Notes: generated by a model from the letters alone, not told the origin. Shown: positions 25,167 through 35,308, counted from the first letter of the stretch. The stretch: DNA of 64,000 nucleotides from Neisseria bergeri (GCA_003044455.1 POWY01000001.1:124001-188000), one strand, 5' to 3'. Made by a program: numbers and translations.

Positions 25167-26053
25167 TGCAAAAATCCCGATTATCTTGGTTTCTGAAACT
25201 GATGCTGATGTTGTCGCTGGCGTTTCTGTATATCCCGCTGGTCGTTTTGGTTGTCTATTCGTTTAACGAATCCAAGCTCGTTACTGTTTGGGGCGGCTTT
25301 TCGACCAAATGGTACGGCGCATTGCTGGAAAACGACACCATCTTGGAAGCTGCTTGGTTATCGCTGCGTATTGCCGTTGTGTCTTCGCTTGCCGCCGTCG
25401 TTTTGGGTACGCTGGCGGGCTATGCGATGGCGCGTATCAAACGTTTTCGCGGCAGCACGCTGTTTGCCGGTATGATTTCCGCACCTATGGTGATGCCCGA
25501 TGTGATTACCGGTCTGTCTATGCTGCTGCTGATTATTCAGGTGCAGATATTTTTGCAGGGCAGCGAATGGTTGCAACATCTCTACTTCGATCGAGGCTTT
25601 TTCACCATCTTCCTCGGACATACGACGCTGTGTATGGCATACATTACCGTTGTCATCCGTTCGCGGCTGGTCGAGCTTGACCAGTCGCTCGAAGAAGCTG
25701 CAATGGATTTGGGTGCGCGTCCGCTGAAAATCTTTTTTGTCATCACTTTGCCTTTGATTGCCCCTGCCATCGCTTCAGGCTTCCTGCTCGGCATTACCCT
25801 GTCTTTGGATGATTTGGTGATTACCTCCTTCCTGTCCGGCCCTGGTTCTTCTACATTGCCGCAGGTGATTTTCTCCAAAATCAAGCTGGGTCTCGATCCT
25901 CAGATGAATGTCTTGGCAACCATCCTGATCGGCATCATCGGAACATTGGTCATCATCGTTAATTATTGGATGATGAGGCAGGCAACCAAGCGCGACCGCG
26001 AGGCGGCAGAAGCCTACCGCCAGGAAAAACTGGCTGCCGAGAAAGCGCATTGA
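25166..26053 (+). CDS. potC: Polyamine ABC transporter permease PotC/PotI
   Basis: A 295-residue second permease of the polyamine importer, with six helices and the EAA loop SLEEAAMDLGARPLKIFFVITLPLIAP. Translation is coupled to potB through a TAATG overlap. The charged C-terminal tail (KRDREAAEAYRQEKLAAEKAH) is longer than in E. coli PotC. Confidence 0.93.
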   Translation: MQKSRLSWFLKLMLMLSLAFLYIPLVVLVVYSFNESKLVTVWGGFSTKWYGALLENDTILEAAWLSLRIAVVSSLAAVVLGTLAGYAMARIKRFRGSTLFAGMISAPMVMPDVITGLSMLLLIIQVQIFLQGSEWLQHLYFDRGFFTIFLGHTTLCMAYITVVIRSRLVELDQSLEEAAMDLGARPLKIFFVITLPLIAPAIASGFLLGITLSLDDLVITSFLSGPGSSTLPQVIFSKIKLGLDPQMNVLATILIGIIGTLVIIVNYWMMRQATKRDREAAEAYRQEKLAAEKAH

Positions 26054-26112
26054 CCGACAGGGCAGGCTGACCGCATTATCAGGTCAGCCTGTTTTCTTAA
26101 AGTAATTTCCCG

Positions 26113-26154
26113 TTCAGACGGCATGGTACGGCAAACCATATCATGCCGTCTGAA
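26113..26154. terminator. Inverted DUS pair between potC and the oxidase gene
   Basis: TTCAGACGGCAT (26113-26124) and ATGCCGTCTGAA (26143-26154) face each other with 18 bases between them. The arrangement is tail-to-tail relative to most pairs in this window. The second DUS supplies an in-frame ATG that is probably not the start of the next gene. Confidence 0.5.
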
Positions 26155-26178
26155 AATATACCTGATAAAGTAAACATA

Positions 26179-27474
26179 ATGATTCGTCCTGATTTTCAAG
26201 AATATCTACCTTCTTATTATTTTAGTTCGGTTAATCCTCATACTGTTTATCCGAAATTTCAATGCCGTCTGAAAACCGAAACCTGCATTATCGGCGGCGG
26301 TTTGAGCGGTTTGTGTACCGCATTGCCGCTGGCGGAACACGGACATGAAGCCGTCGTTTTGGAAGCCGCGCGTATCGGTTTCGGCGCATCCGGCAGGAGC
26401 GGCGGGCAGGTCATCAGCGACTACGCCTGCGGTATGGAGGAAATTGAAAAACAGGTCGGCTTGGAGCAGGCGCAATGGTTTTGGCAACAGTCTTTGCAGG
26501 CGGTCGAACTGGTGGACGAACGCGTCCGCAAACATGCCATCGATTGCGATTGGCAGCGCGGTTATGCCACGGTTGCCGTTCGTCCGCAGCATTGGGAAGA
26601 GTTGCAGCAGTGGCATGAACACGCCCAACGGTATTACGGTGCGAGTCATTATCAACTTTGGGATAAAGCCGAGTTGAAACAGCAGCTTGACAGCGATATG
26701 TACCAAGGGGCGCAATTCGACCCCCTGTCCGGACACCTTCATCCGCTCAATTACACGTTGGGTGTTGCCGGTGCCGCTGCCGAAGCCGGGGCGCAGATTT
26801 TTGAGCATTCTCCTATGATACGCATTGAACCTTATCAAAACGGTTGGTTGGTTTACACTCCGGAAGGCAGTGTCGAATGCAAAAATGTGGTCTATGCCGT
26901 TAATACCTATGCAGGTTTGAACCCGATATTCCGGCCTTTGGAACGCAAGGCGATTGCCGTCAGTACCTTTATTATTGCCACCGAACCCTTGGGCGCGCGC
27001 GCAAAAGGGCTTATCCGCAACAATATGGCTGTATGCGACAACCGCCATATTTTGGATTATTACCGCCTCAGCGCGGACGGCAGGCTGCTTTTCGGCGGAA
27101 AAGACCACGAATTTATCGACGATCCCACGCGTATGACCGAGCTTGTCCGCCAAGATATGCTTAAAGTTTTTCCGCAGCTTGCCGATGTCAAAATCGAATA
27201 TTCGTGGGGCGGGGAGTGCGATATTACCGCCAACCTTGTCCCGCATTTCGGACGTTTGGCCCCGAATGTTTTTTATACGCAAGGCTATTCCGGGCACGGG
27301 ATGGCGATAACGGGCATTGCAGGCTTGGCGGTTGCCGAAGCAATTTTAGGGGACAAATGCCGTCTGAAGCCGTTTGAGCAGTTGCGCCAGCCGAACATCA
27401 TCCTCCAACCGTTTTTGCGCAAACTCGGTTCTTTCCTCGGCTCGAAATATTATCAGTGGAAAGACAGCCGTTAA
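26179..27474 (+). CDS. FAD-dependent amine oxidoreductase, gamma-glutamylputrescine oxidase-like
   Basis: A 431-residue DAO-family flavoenzyme. Seen: the PuuB-type N-terminus (EYLPSYYFSSVNPH), Rossmann motif IIGGGLSGL (37-45), LEAARIGFGASGRSGGQV, and a C-terminal FAD-binding GYSGHGMAITGIAGLAVAEAI. PuuB oxidises gamma-glutamylputrescine in putrescine breakdown, and the position straight after potABC supports a polyamine role. The start chosen is the ATG at 26179, which matches the family N-terminus; the ATG at 26143 is DUS sequence. Other DadA/GlpD-like substrates remain possible. Confidence 0.82.
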   Translation: MIRPDFQEYLPSYYFSSVNPHTVYPKFQCRLKTETCIIGGGLSGLCTALPLAEHGHEAVVLEAARIGFGASGRSGGQVISDYACGMEEIEKQVGLEQAQWFWQQSLQAVELVDERVRKHAIDCDWQRGYATVAVRPQHWEELQQWHEHAQRYYGASHYQLWDKAELKQQLDSDMYQGAQFDPLSGHLHPLNYTLGVAGAAAEAGAQIFEHSPMIRIEPYQNGWLVYTPEGSVECKNVVYAVNTYAGLNPIFRPLERKAIAVSTFIIATEPLGARAKGLIRNNMAVCDNRHILDYYRLSADGRLLFGGKDHEFIDDPTRMTELVRQDMLKVFPQLADVKIEYSWGGECDITANLVPHFGRLAPNVFYTQGYSGHGMAITGIAGLAVAEAILGDKCRLKPFEQLRQPNIILQPFLRKLGSFLGSKYYQWKDSR

Positions 27475-27516
27475 GCGTTGCAGGCAGTATGTTTATCCAT
27501 CGGCGGCAAACGTGAA

Positions 27517-27559
27517 AAATGCCGTCTGAAACCCGATTTTCAGGTTTCAGACGGCATTT
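27517..27559. terminator. Inverted DUS pair, bidirectional terminator
   Basis: AAATGCCGTCTGAAAC / GTTTCAGACGGCATTT arms between the convergent oxidase gene and rho; it can end transcription from both sides. Confidence 0.8.
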
Positions 27560-27581
27560 CGCATTAATGCGGGCGGCGTGT

Positions 27582-28841
27582 TTATTTTCCGCGCATCAGT
27601 TCAAAGAAATCATCATTGTTTTTAGAGGCTTTGATTTTTCCGATTAAAAATTCGGCTGCCTCGATTTCATCCATCGGGTGCAGGAATTTGCGTAAGAGCC
27701 ACATACGTTGCAACTGGTCGTTCGGGACAAGCAGCTCTTCGCGGCGCGTGCCGGATTTGTTGATGTTGATGGCGGGGAAGAGGCGTTTTTCCGCCATACG
27801 GCGGTCAAGGTGCAATTCCATATTGCCGGTGCCTTTGAATTCTTCGTAAATCACATCGTCCATACGGCTGCCGGTTTCAACCAATGCGGTGGCGATAATG
27901 GTCAGCGAACCGCCTTCTTCCACGTTGCGCGCCGCGCCGAAGAAACGTTTGGGACGGTGCAGTGCGTTGGCATCGACACCGCCGGTCAGGATTTTGCCCG
28001 AGGTAGGCACGACGGTATTGTAGGCGCGGGCAAGGCGGGTAATCGAGTCCAGCAGGATGACTACGTCTTTTTTGTGTTCCACCATACGCTTGGCTTTTTC
28101 AAGCACCATTTCGGCAACTTGGACGTGGCGTTGCGCCGGCTCGTCAAATGTGGAGGAAACCACTTCGCCTCGGACGGAACGGCTCATTTCGGTAACTTCT
28201 TCGGGACGTTCGTCAATCAAGAGGACGATGAGCTCGACTTCAGGATAGTTTGCGGTAATGGCATGGGCAATGTTTTGCAGCATCACGGTTTTACCGCTTT
28301 TGGGCGGGGCAACCAAGAGGGCGCGCTGACCTTTGCCGATGGGGGAAATCAGGTCGATGGCACGTCCGGTCAGGTTTTCTTCGGACTTTAAGTCGCGTTC
28401 CAGTTTTAACTGTTTGGTCGGAAACAGAGGAGTCAGGTTTTCAAACAGGATTTTATGGCGGCATACTTCCGGGTGGTCGCCGTTGATGGAATCCAGTCTG
28501 ACCAGGGCAAAATAGCGTTCGTTGTCTTTGGGGACGCGCACGCTGCCTTCGATGGTGTCGCCCGTATGCAGGTTGAAGCGGCGGATTTGGGTGGGTGAGA
28601 CATATATGTCATCAGGACCCGCAAGATAGGAGGTATCCGCACTTCGGAGGAAACCGAAACCGTCGGGCAGGATTTCGAGTGTGCCGGAGCAGGTAAAACC
28701 CTCGCCTTTTTTCATCATTTGACGGACGATGGCAAAAACCAAGTCTTGCTTGCGGAAACGGTTGGCATTTTCGATAGCGTGTTCTTCTGCCAACTCTAAA
28801 AGTTTGGAAATGTGCAGGGTTTGTAATTCGGAGACGTGCAT
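27582..28841 (-). CDS. rho: Transcription termination factor Rho
   Basis: A 419-residue hexameric RNA helicase. Seen: an N-terminal RNA-binding OB domain ([37 protein letters not shown] at about 53-90), P-loop APPKSGKT (178-185), Walker [17 protein letters not shown], and Q/R-loops. No insertion domain, and length as in E. coli. Monocistronic, starting at the ATG at 28841. Confidence 0.97.
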   Translation of the reverse strand: MHVSELQTLHISKLLELAEEHAIENANRFRKQDLVFAIVRQMMKKGEGFTCSGTLEILPDGFGFLRSADTSYLAGPDDIYVSPTQIRRFNLHTGDTIEGSVRVPKDNERYFALVRLDSINGDHPEVCRHKILFENLTPLFPTKQLKLERDLKSEENLTGRAIDLISPIGKGQRALLVAPPKSGKTVMLQNIAHAITANYPEVELIVLLIDERPEEVTEMSRSVRGEVVSSTFDEPAQRHVQVAEMVLEKAKRMVEHKKDVVILLDSITRLARAYNTVVPTSGKILTGGVDANALHRPKRFFGAARNVEEGGSLTIIATALVETGSRMDDVIYEEFKGTGNMELHLDRRMAEKRLFPAININKSGTRREELLVPNDQLQRMWLLRKFLHPMDEIEAAEFLIGKIKASKNNDDFFELMRGK

Positions 28842-29059
28842 AATAATGATGTATTTTGAAGAGGAAAAAGACAGGCAGATGCCGTCTGAAAGAAGAAGCT
28901 GACCGTTGCCGGTTGCTCGGAGAAGGGGGAATTGTAGGCAGTCGGCGCGTGGGTGTCAAATATTATCGCGGACGGGGCATCGGCAGGAAATGCCGTCTGA
29001 ACGGAGCTGCTTGGAAAAAATACCCCCGCGCTTTTCAGGCTCGGGGGTATGGGCATTGA

Positions 29060-31444
29060 TTATTTGTTCAATTCATTCGCCAAATACAGCCAAGTTTCGA
29101 TGACGGTATCCGGGTTCAGGGAAACGCTTTCGATGCCTTCCTCAACCAGCCATTTGGCAAAGTCCGGATGGTCGGACGGGCCTTGACCGCAGATGCCGAC
29201 ATATTTGTTCTGCTTGCGGCAGGCGGAGATGGCAAGATGCAGCATCACCTTGACGGCAGGGTTGCGTTCGTCGAAGGATTCGGACACCAAGCCGCTGTCG
29301 CGGTCGAGGCCGAGGGTCAATTGGGTCATGTCGTTCGAGCCGATGGAGAAGCCGTCGAAGTATTGCAGGAATTGTTCCGCCAATACCGCGTTGCTCGGCA
29401 GTTCGCACATCATAATCAGGCGCAGACCGTTTTTGCCGCGTTCCAAGCCGTTTTCTTTCAGGGCTTTGACGACGGCTTCGGCTTCGCCCAAAGTGCGTAC
29501 GAACGGAATCATGATTTCAACGTTGGTCAGACCCATTTCATCACGGACGCGTTTCAATGCTTTGCATTCCAAGGCGAAACAGTCTTTGAAGCTATCGGCA
29601 ACATAACGCGCCGCACCACGGAAGCCCAACATCGGGTTTTCTTCATGCGGTTCGTATACGCTGCCGCCGACCAGGTTGGCGTATTCGTTGGATTTGAAGT
29701 CGGACATACGGACGATGGTTTTACGCGGATAAACCGATGCGGCCAATGTCGCCACGCCTTCGGCGATTTTATCGACGTAGAAGTCGACAGGGGACGCATA
29801 GCCGGCGATACGGCGGGTAATTTCCGCTTTTAATTCGTCATCTTGTTTGTCAAATTCCAACAAGGCTTTCGGGTGGATGCCGATTTGGCGGTTGATGATA
29901 AATTCCATACGCGCCAAGCCGATGCCTTCACTGGGCAGATTGGCGAAGCTGAATGCGAGTTCGGGATTGCCGACGTTCATCATCACTTTGACGGGTGCTT
30001 TGGGCATATTGTCCAAGGCGACATCGGTAATCTGTACGTCCAACAGACCGGCATAGATAAAGCCGGTATCGCCTTCAGCGCAGGATACGGTAACTTCCTG
30101 GCCGTTTTCCAAGAGTTCGGTCGCATTGCCGCAGCCGACAACGGCAGGAATGCCCAGTTCGCGCGCGATGATGGCGGCGTGGCAGGTACGGCCGCCGCGG
30201 TTGGTCACGATGGCGGAAGCACGTTTCATCACGGGTTCCCAATCCGGGTCGGTCATGTCGGTAACGAGTACGTCGCCGGTTTCGACGGAATCCATCTCGG
30301 AAGCATCTTTAATCAGGCGTACCTTGCCCTGACCGACTTTCTGACCGATGGCGCGGCCTTCGCACAAGACGGTTTTTTCGCCGTTGATGGAAAAGCGGCG
30401 CAGGTTGCGGCTGCCTTCTTCCTGGGATTTGACGGTTTCGGGACGGGCTTGTAGGATGTAGAGTTTACCGTCCAAGCCGTCGCGCCCCCATTCGATATCC
30501 ATCGGGCGGCCGTAGTGTTTTTCGATGGTCAGCGCGTAGTGTGCCAACTCGGTGATTTCTTCGTCGGTAATGGAGAAGCGGTTGCGGTCTTCTTCGGGAA
30601 CATCGACGTTGGTTACCGATTTGCCGGCTTCGGCTTTGTCGGTAAAAATCATTTTGATGTGTTTCGAACCCATGGTTTTACGCAGGATGGCGGGCTTGCC
30701 CGCTTTGAGCGTGGGTTTGAACACATAAAATTCGTCCGGGTTGACCGCGCCTTGTACGACGTTTTCGCCCAGACCGTAAGAGGAGGTAACAAAGACGACT
30801 TGGTCGTAGCCGGATTCGGTGTCGAGGGTAAACATCACACCTGATGCGCCGCTGTCGGAACGCACCATACGCTGCACGCCGGCGGACAGGGCGACGATGT
30901 CGTGTTCGAAGCCTTTATGGACGCGGTAGGAAATGGCGCGGTCGTTGTACAGGGAGGCGAATACATGGTGCATCGCTTCTTTAACGTTTTCCAAGCCGTT
31001 GATGTTCAAGAAGGTTTCCTGTTGGCCGGCAAATGATGCGTCCGGCAGGTCTTCGGCGGTTGCGGAAGAGCGTACGGCGACGGAAATGTCCGCGCCTCCG
31101 GCATCGGCAACCATTTTGTTCCATGCCGCTTCGATTTCGGCATCGAGCTGTTCGGGGAAGGGCGTGTCCAAAATCCATTGGCGGATTTCTTTGCCGACGC
31201 GTGCCAGTTCGGCAACGTCTTCGACATCCAATTTTGCCAGTGCGGCGGAAATGCGTTCGCTCAGACCGTTGTGTGCGAGGAATGCGCGGTAGGCATCGGC
31301 CGTGGTGGCAAAGCCGCCGGGGACGCGCACGCCTTTTTCGGTCAGCTGACTGATCATTTCGCCCAGCGAGGCGTTTTTACCGCCCACGCGTTCAACATCT
31401 GTCATACGCAGGTTTTCAAACCAGATTACGTAGTTGTCGGCCAT
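29060..31444 (-). CDS. ppsA: Phosphoenolpyruvate synthase
   Basis: A 794-residue pyruvate, water dikinase that makes PEP from pyruvate and ATP for gluconeogenesis. Seen: N-terminal ATP-grasp domain ([32 protein letters not shown]), the phosphohistidine swivelling domain [15 protein letters not shown] (His near 420), and a C-terminal TIM barrel with [12 protein letters not shown]. The start is the ATG at 31444 (MADNYVIWF). Divergent to ppsR, whose product regulates it by reversible phosphorylation. Confidence 0.97.
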   Translation of the reverse strand: MADNYVIWFENLRMTDVERVGGKNASLGEMISQLTEKGVRVPGGFATTADAYRAFLAHNGLSERISAALAKLDVEDVAELARVGKEIRQWILDTPFPEQLDAEIEAAWNKMVADAGGADISVAVRSSATAEDLPDASFAGQQETFLNINGLENVKEAMHHVFASLYNDRAISYRVHKGFEHDIVALSAGVQRMVRSDSGASGVMFTLDTESGYDQVVFVTSSYGLGENVVQGAVNPDEFYVFKPTLKAGKPAILRKTMGSKHIKMIFTDKAEAGKSVTNVDVPEEDRNRFSITDEEITELAHYALTIEKHYGRPMDIEWGRDGLDGKLYILQARPETVKSQEEGSRNLRRFSINGEKTVLCEGRAIGQKVGQGKVRLIKDASEMDSVETGDVLVTDMTDPDWEPVMKRASAIVTNRGGRTCHAAIIARELGIPAVVGCGNATELLENGQEVTVSCAEGDTGFIYAGLLDVQITDVALDNMPKAPVKVMMNVGNPELAFSFANLPSEGIGLARMEFIINRQIGIHPKALLEFDKQDDELKAEITRRIAGYASPVDFYVDKIAEGVATLAASVYPRKTIVRMSDFKSNEYANLVGGSVYEPHEENPMLGFRGAARYVADSFKDCFALECKALKRVRDEMGLTNVEIMIPFVRTLGEAEAVVKALKENGLERGKNGLRLIMMCELPSNAVLAEQFLQYFDGFSIGSNDMTQLTLGLDRDSGLVSESFDERNPAVKVMLHLAISACRKQNKYVGICGQGPSDHPDFAKWLVEEGIESVSLNPDTVIETWLYLANELNK

Positions 31445-31456
31445 TTGTGTGTCCAA

Positions 31457-31855
31457 TCCAAAATATGTTAAAAAAGAAACAAATCCGCTTGCTTATTTTA
31501 AGCGATTCGTTCCTCTGCTGTCATGTGTTTTATCCGTTTTAAAATCATGATGCCGTCTGAAAAATTGCGGTTTCGGCGTGTGTAGCGGTTTGAAACTTGC
31601 AGCCGGTATGTTTCCTTTTTTGGGTATTTTCTTTGTAAAACAGATGGTTTGAATAAGTTAATGTTTTTTCTGTTGGATTTTTTTGTTTATTTTTTAAAAT
31701 TTTATTCCAAAAAATACTTTATCTAAATAATTTTATTTCAAAATAATATTGTGTCTGTTTGGGTGTAATCCGAGGTAGGCGTACTGCGGGTGCTTTCCTT
31801 GTGTCTGCCGCTGCTGTTATGATGGGGTTTTAAACCTGTGTTTTAAGGATGGAAG
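31457..31855. other. ppsA-ppsR divergent promoter region
   Basis: About 400 bp without a gene. It has one DUS (near 31551) and a strongly AT-rich block at 31675-31750. Upstream of ppsR there is an extended -10 (TGTTATGAT, hexamer 31818-31823). I see no convincing operator. Confidence 0.4.
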
Positions 31856-32677
31856 ATGAGCAGTCCGCGCCATGTGTTTTACATTTCCGACCGTACCGGT
31901 CTGACTGCCGAGAATATCGGCGAGGCTTTGCTGAACCAGTTTGGCAATCTGTCGTTCAAACGCCATACGCACCCGTTTGTCGATACGCCGGAAAAGGCGC
32001 GCGCGGTGGTGGAGAAGGTCAATCGGAGCCGGCAGGAAAACGGTCAGCGTCCGATTGCGTTTGTCAGCGTGGTCAATGACGAAATCCGTGAAATCATCAA
32101 ACAGGCAGACGCTTTCCACATCAATTTTTTTGAAACCTTCCTCGGGCTTTTGGAAAAGGAACTCAACACCGAGGCGGTTGCCGCCGAACAAGGGCATCAC
32201 AGTATCGGCAATACGAAGCGTTACGATGCGCGTATGGAGGCGGTCAATTTTTCTTTGAACCACGATGACGGGGTCAGCGATAAGAACCTTCAGGAGGCTG
32301 ATGTAATCTTGATGGGTGTATCGCGTTCGGGCAAAACGCCGACCTGCCTTTACCTCGCCCTGCAATACGGTATCCGTGCGGCAAACTATCCGCTGATTCC
32401 CGACGATTTGGAATCGGCCGATCTGCCGCGTATGGTCAAGCCGTATAAAGACAAGCTGTTCGGGTTGACCATCCAGCCGGAACGTTTGCAGGCCATCCGT
32501 CAGGAACGCCGTCCGAATTCGGCTTATGCGCGCATCGATACCTGCCGCAGCGAGGTGGCGGATGCGCAGAGTATGTTCAGACGGCATGGGATTCCGTTTG
32601 CGAATACGACGGATAAGTCGGTTGAGGAACTGGCGGTACACATCCTTCAGGCGTGCAAGTTGAAGCGCAGGTTTTGA
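31856..32677 (+). CDS. ppsR: PEP synthase regulatory protein (bifunctional kinase/pyrophosphorylase)
   Basis: A 273-residue DUF299 (PSRP) protein that inactivates PEP synthase by ADP-dependent phosphorylation of a threonine and reactivates it by Pi-dependent removal. Seen: N-terminal FYISDRTGLTAENIGEALL, P-loop GVSRSGKT (154-161) and the C-terminal NTTDKSVEELAVHIL. Divergent from its target ppsA, the standard arrangement. AAGGATGGAAG precedes the ATG. Confidence 0.95.
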   Translation: MSSPRHVFYISDRTGLTAENIGEALLNQFGNLSFKRHTHPFVDTPEKARAVVEKVNRSRQENGQRPIAFVSVVNDEIREIIKQADAFHINFFETFLGLLEKELNTEAVAAEQGHHSIGNTKRYDARMEAVNFSLNHDDGVSDKNLQEADVILMGVSRSGKTPTCLYLALQYGIRAANYPLIPDDLESADLPRMVKPYKDKLFGLTIQPERLQAIRQERRPNSAYARIDTCRSEVADAQSMFRRHGIPFANTTDKSVEELAVHILQACKLKRRF

Positions 32678-32691
32678 TGTTTCCTGCCTGA

Positions 32692-32943
32692 AATCCGGGC
32701 AAAATTCCGTTTATTGACACCTTACACGGGAGTTCCGCCATTAAATATTCGTCAAACAAAGATGTCCAAAGGCTGGTAACCCGCCTGCTCAAGTCCAATC
32801 CCGATGGGTGTTTCCACAGTCGGGGCGGGCGGCATATCAAGCTGGTTTACCTGCCGACATCCGATGTCCTGCCCATACCGTACAGCCCGTCGGATTTCAG
32901 GGCTGCTAAAAATTTAAGCAGCCATATAATGAACGCGCTATAA
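32692..32943 (+). pseudogene. HicA/YcfA-like toxin remnant, no standard start
   Basis: An open frame of about 84 codons ending at 32943 that reads KDVQRLVTRLLKSNP ... RGGRHIKLVYL ... IPYSPSDFRAAKNL. The RGG-H-KL and PxSPSDxRAxxNF pattern is that of small HicA-like double-stranded-RNA-binding toxin proteins. No ATG or GTG opens the frame before the conserved part, so it is probably truncated or uses an odd start. No HicB antitoxin is beside it. It forms a small islet with the next gene. Confidence 0.4.
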
Positions 32944-32991
32944 AACGAAAATAGACGGCTTACAGAGCGTTTTTAGATTGGAGTTAGTCTT

Positions 32992-33297
32992 ATGGACTGG
33001 TTACATACTATTTTCTTTTGCTTCGCTTGGATTGTGGCTGTTGTCATTGCGGGCATTAGTGTATATGTTTTTATTGTGTTGCCCATTTCGTTAATAGCCT
33101 ATGTCGTTGGCATTGTTTACAGTTTTTTCAGGCTGTTTTTACCATTCCTTCCCGACTTTTGGGCGAACATAGGCACAGGCACAACAGGAAATAAAGGCGG
33201 CTTTGATTGGGGAGAGCGGACAGAAGCCGATAAGCACCGCGAGTTAGTGGAGCATATCCGCATTCAGAACATGAACGAAGAGAGAAACAGACGATAA
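32992..33297 (+). CDS. Small membrane protein of unknown function
   Basis: A 101-residue protein with two strong hydrophobic segments (about 5-30 and 33-55) and a charged cytoplasmic tail (GERTEADKHRELVEHIRIQNMNEERNRR). A good GGAG site stands 8 bases before the ATG and an intrinsic terminator follows, so it looks like a working monocistronic gene. No family recognised. Base composition is poorer in GC than neighbouring core genes, and together with the HicA-like remnant it suggests phage or island origin. Confidence 0.6.
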   Translation: MDWLHTIFFCFAWIVAVVIAGISVYVFIVLPISLIAYVVGIVYSFFRLFLPFLPDFWANIGTGTTGNKGGFDWGERTEADKHRELVEHIRIQNMNEERNRR

Positions 33298-33303
33298 AGA
33301 AAG

Positions 33304-33340
33304 AAGCCCTTGCAGGACAGGTTAGCAAGGGCTTTAATTT
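33304..33340 (+). terminator. Intrinsic terminator of the small membrane protein gene
   Basis: AAGCCCTTGC-AGGACAGGTTA-GCAAGGGCTT stem-loop followed by TAATTTTATTTT, 7 bases past the stop codon. Confidence 0.85.
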
Positions 33341-33582
33341 TATTTTGAGTAACTTGTAAACTTTTTACCATTGAGTACAATGGGCGACTATTATAGCTCA
33401 CTTTTAGGCAACTGAAAACTAGGTTCTTACAACAGAGAAAAAAAAGGGCAGGCGCACGAATTGACGGCAGCAGGCGAGCCAAGAGAAAAAGAAGATTGAA
33501 AGCAGGCACAATAAAAGCCGATGACTTCCGGCCGATTTTTTCAGTTGATTAACGAAGACACCGGCTGGTGCCGGAATGCGGG
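33341..33582. other. Non-coding stretch, no gene seen
   Basis: AT-rich sequence with an A8 run. No frame has a ribosome site or a recognisable product. It looks like the far edge of the small islet that starts after ppsR. Confidence 0.35.
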
Positions 33583-33615
33583 AAATGCCGTCTGAAGGGT
33601 TTCAGACGGCATTTT
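33583..33615. terminator. Inverted DUS pair, gph terminator
   Basis: GAAATGCCGTCTGAA / TTTCAGACGGCATTTTTC hairpin touching the gph stop codon. Confidence 0.8.
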
Positions 33616-34278
33616 TCAAGGACGGATTTTGTTTAGCGTCCCGAGTAGCCCGATCGGTGTGGCGATGCGGTAGTCGGGTTGCCATGAGTCGGTATCGTCT
33701 TCATCTGAGATGTAGCCCCATTCGGCGAGGACGGTTTTCATACCGGCGTTGCGTCCCGCCTGCATATCGCGTTCCGCGTCGCCGACGTAGAGCGTGTGTC
33801 GCGGGGTGGCGTGGATTTGTCCGCACGCATACAGCATGGGTTTGATGCCGGGTTTGGGTTCGCCGCAGGTGTCGCCGCTGACGACGGTGGCGGGCGGAAC
33901 GGCGAATCCGAGTTTGGGAACGAGTTTGTCGGTGAAGCGCATGGGTTTGTTGGTCACGATGCCCCATTTGATGCCGCGTCTGCCGAGTTCGACGATGAGT
34001 TCGTTTACGCCGTCGAACAGCGTGGTTTTGTCGGCATAGCAAAGGCTGTATGCTTCAAGGCATTCTTGCCGCCATGCTGCGAAATCAGGATGTTCGGCAG
34101 TCATGCCGACACCGATTTTCAACAGGCCGGCTACGCCGTGGCTGGTATACGGGCGGATTTCCTCGATGCTTTTTTCGGGCAGGTTGTGGCGGCGCAATAC
34201 GGTGTTGAGTGCGCCGCCGAGGTCTAGGGCGGTGTCGGCGAGCGTGCCGTCGAGGTCGAACAATACGGCTTGTATCAT
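33616..34278 (-). CDS. gph: Phosphoglycolate phosphatase-type HAD hydrolase
   Basis: A 220-residue HAD hydrolase. Seen: motif I DLDGTLADT (8-16), motif II VTNKP, Lys of motif III in CGEPKPGIKPM, and motif IV VGDAERDM. Removal of phosphate from 2-phosphoglycolate, formed during DNA repair, is the usual role of this clade; other sugar phosphates are possible. The start is the ATG at 34278 (MIQAVLFDLDGT) after AAAGGAAAAAAC; in-frame sequence upstream runs into the neighbouring DUS hairpin. Confidence 0.88.
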   Translation of the reverse strand: MIQAVLFDLDGTLADTALDLGGALNTVLRRHNLPEKSIEEIRPYTSHGVAGLLKIGVGMTAEHPDFAAWRQECLEAYSLCYADKTTLFDGVNELIVELGRRGIKWGIVTNKPMRFTDKLVPKLGFAVPPATVVSGDTCGEPKPGIKPMLYACGQIHATPRHTLYVGDAERDMQAGRNAGMKTVLAEWGYISDEDDTDSWQPDYRIATPIGLLGTLNKIRP

Positions 34279-34298
34279 GTGTTTTTTCCTTTGGTGGA

Positions 34299-34326
34299 GG
34301 CCGTCTGAAAGGTTTTCAGACGGCCT
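34299..34326. terminator. Inverted AG-type DUS pair after the CDF transporter gene
   Basis: AGGCCGTCTGAAA / TTTTCAGACGGCCT hairpin. The left end is AGG rather than ATG, a different DUS dialect from most of the window. Confidence 0.75.
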
Positions 34327-34333
34327 TGTTGGT

Positions 34334-35293
34334 TTAATGGCTGTGGCTATGATGTGCTTCTGCATAGGGCGAACACAAAATCTCGTTTTTGTGCGGGTGG
34401 TGTTCGCTTTCGATTTGGATGGTGCAGTGTCCGATGTTTTTGTGGGACAACTCGTGTTCGATGCGGTAGGCGATTTGTTCGGATTCGGCAACGGTCATGC
34501 TGCCGTCCACGACGATGTGGCAGGATAGGACGTTGATATTGCTGGTAATCGTCCAGACGTGTAAGTCGTGGACGGATTTGACGCCGTCGGTGTTGCGGAT
34601 GATGGCGAGCAGGTCGTCGGTGTGGATGTTTTCGGGCGCGCCTTCCATGAGGATGTGCAGCGTTTGTTTGAGCAGCCCCCAGCCGCTGCGTCCGACCAGC
34701 GCGGCAACGAACACGCTGGCGAGCGGGTCCGCCCATTTCCAGCCGAACGCCATCATGAGCACGGCGGCGGCAATCGCGCCGATTGAGCCGAGAAGGTCGC
34801 TTAAAACGTGCAGATACGCGCCGCGCATGTTGACGTTGGCTTCGGTGTCGCTGTTTTTCAGCATATAAACCGCCACACCGATGTTGACCAGCAGGCCGAC
34901 GACGCTGATGACGAGCATCCCCAGCGTGGCAATTTCGGGCGGATAAAGCAGGCGTTTGACGGCTTCGTAGAAAATCAGCACGGCGATAACCACCAGCGAC
35001 AAGCCGTTGAACATGGCGGTGAGGATTTCAAAACGTTTGTAGCCGAAGGTCTTTTGCAGCGTGGTTTCTTTTTCGCCGAGTTTGAACGCCCACAACGCCA
35101 CGCCCAAGGAAAATGCGTCGCTGAACATATGCCCCGAGTCGGAAAGCAGCGCGAGCGAGTGGGTCAGCCAGCCGCCGACCGCCTCCAGCAGCATAAAGAC
35201 GGCGATGATGATGAACGACACGCGCAATACTTTTTTGTTGGCGGTATGCGTGTGGGCGTGTGCGTGATGATGGTGTTCGTGATGGTGAGACAT
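34334..35293 (-). CDS. Cation diffusion facilitator (zinc efflux, ZitB/CzcD type)
   Basis: A 319-residue CDF protein exchanging cytoplasmic Zn2+ (possibly Co2+/Cd2+) for protons. Seen: a His-rich N-terminus (HHHEHHHHAHAHTHT), six helices, the metal site HMFSDAFSLG (about 60-69) and HVLSDLLGSIGAI, a C-terminal cytoplasmic domain and a His-rich C-terminus. The start is the ATG at 35293 after GAGGAA. It is flanked on both sides by non-standard DUS dialects, and no regulator is adjacent. Confidence 0.9.
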   Translation of the reverse strand: MSHHHEHHHHAHAHTHTANKKVLRVSFIIIAVFMLLEAVGGWLTHSLALLSDSGHMFSDAFSLGVALWAFKLGEKETTLQKTFGYKRFEILTAMFNGLSLVVIAVLIFYEAVKRLLYPPEIATLGMLVISVVGLLVNIGVAVYMLKNSDTEANVNMRGAYLHVLSDLLGSIGAIAAAVLMMAFGWKWADPLASVFVAALVGRSGWGLLKQTLHILMEGAPENIHTDDLLAIIRNTDGVKSVHDLHVWTITSNINVLSCHIVVDGSMTVAESEQIAYRIEHELSHKNIGHCTIQIESEHHPHKNEILCSPYAEAHHSHSH

Positions 35294-35308
35294 AACGTTC
35301 CTCAACAG

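Noticed and set aside
26143-26178. DUS-encoded ATG as start of the oxidase gene
   Set aside because: The codons MPSENIP are simply the uptake sequence; the family N-terminus begins at the ATG at 26179.
33264-33509. 81-codon minus-strand frame downstream of the small membrane protein
   Set aside because: It crosses the intrinsic terminator, has no ribosome site and no recognisable features.
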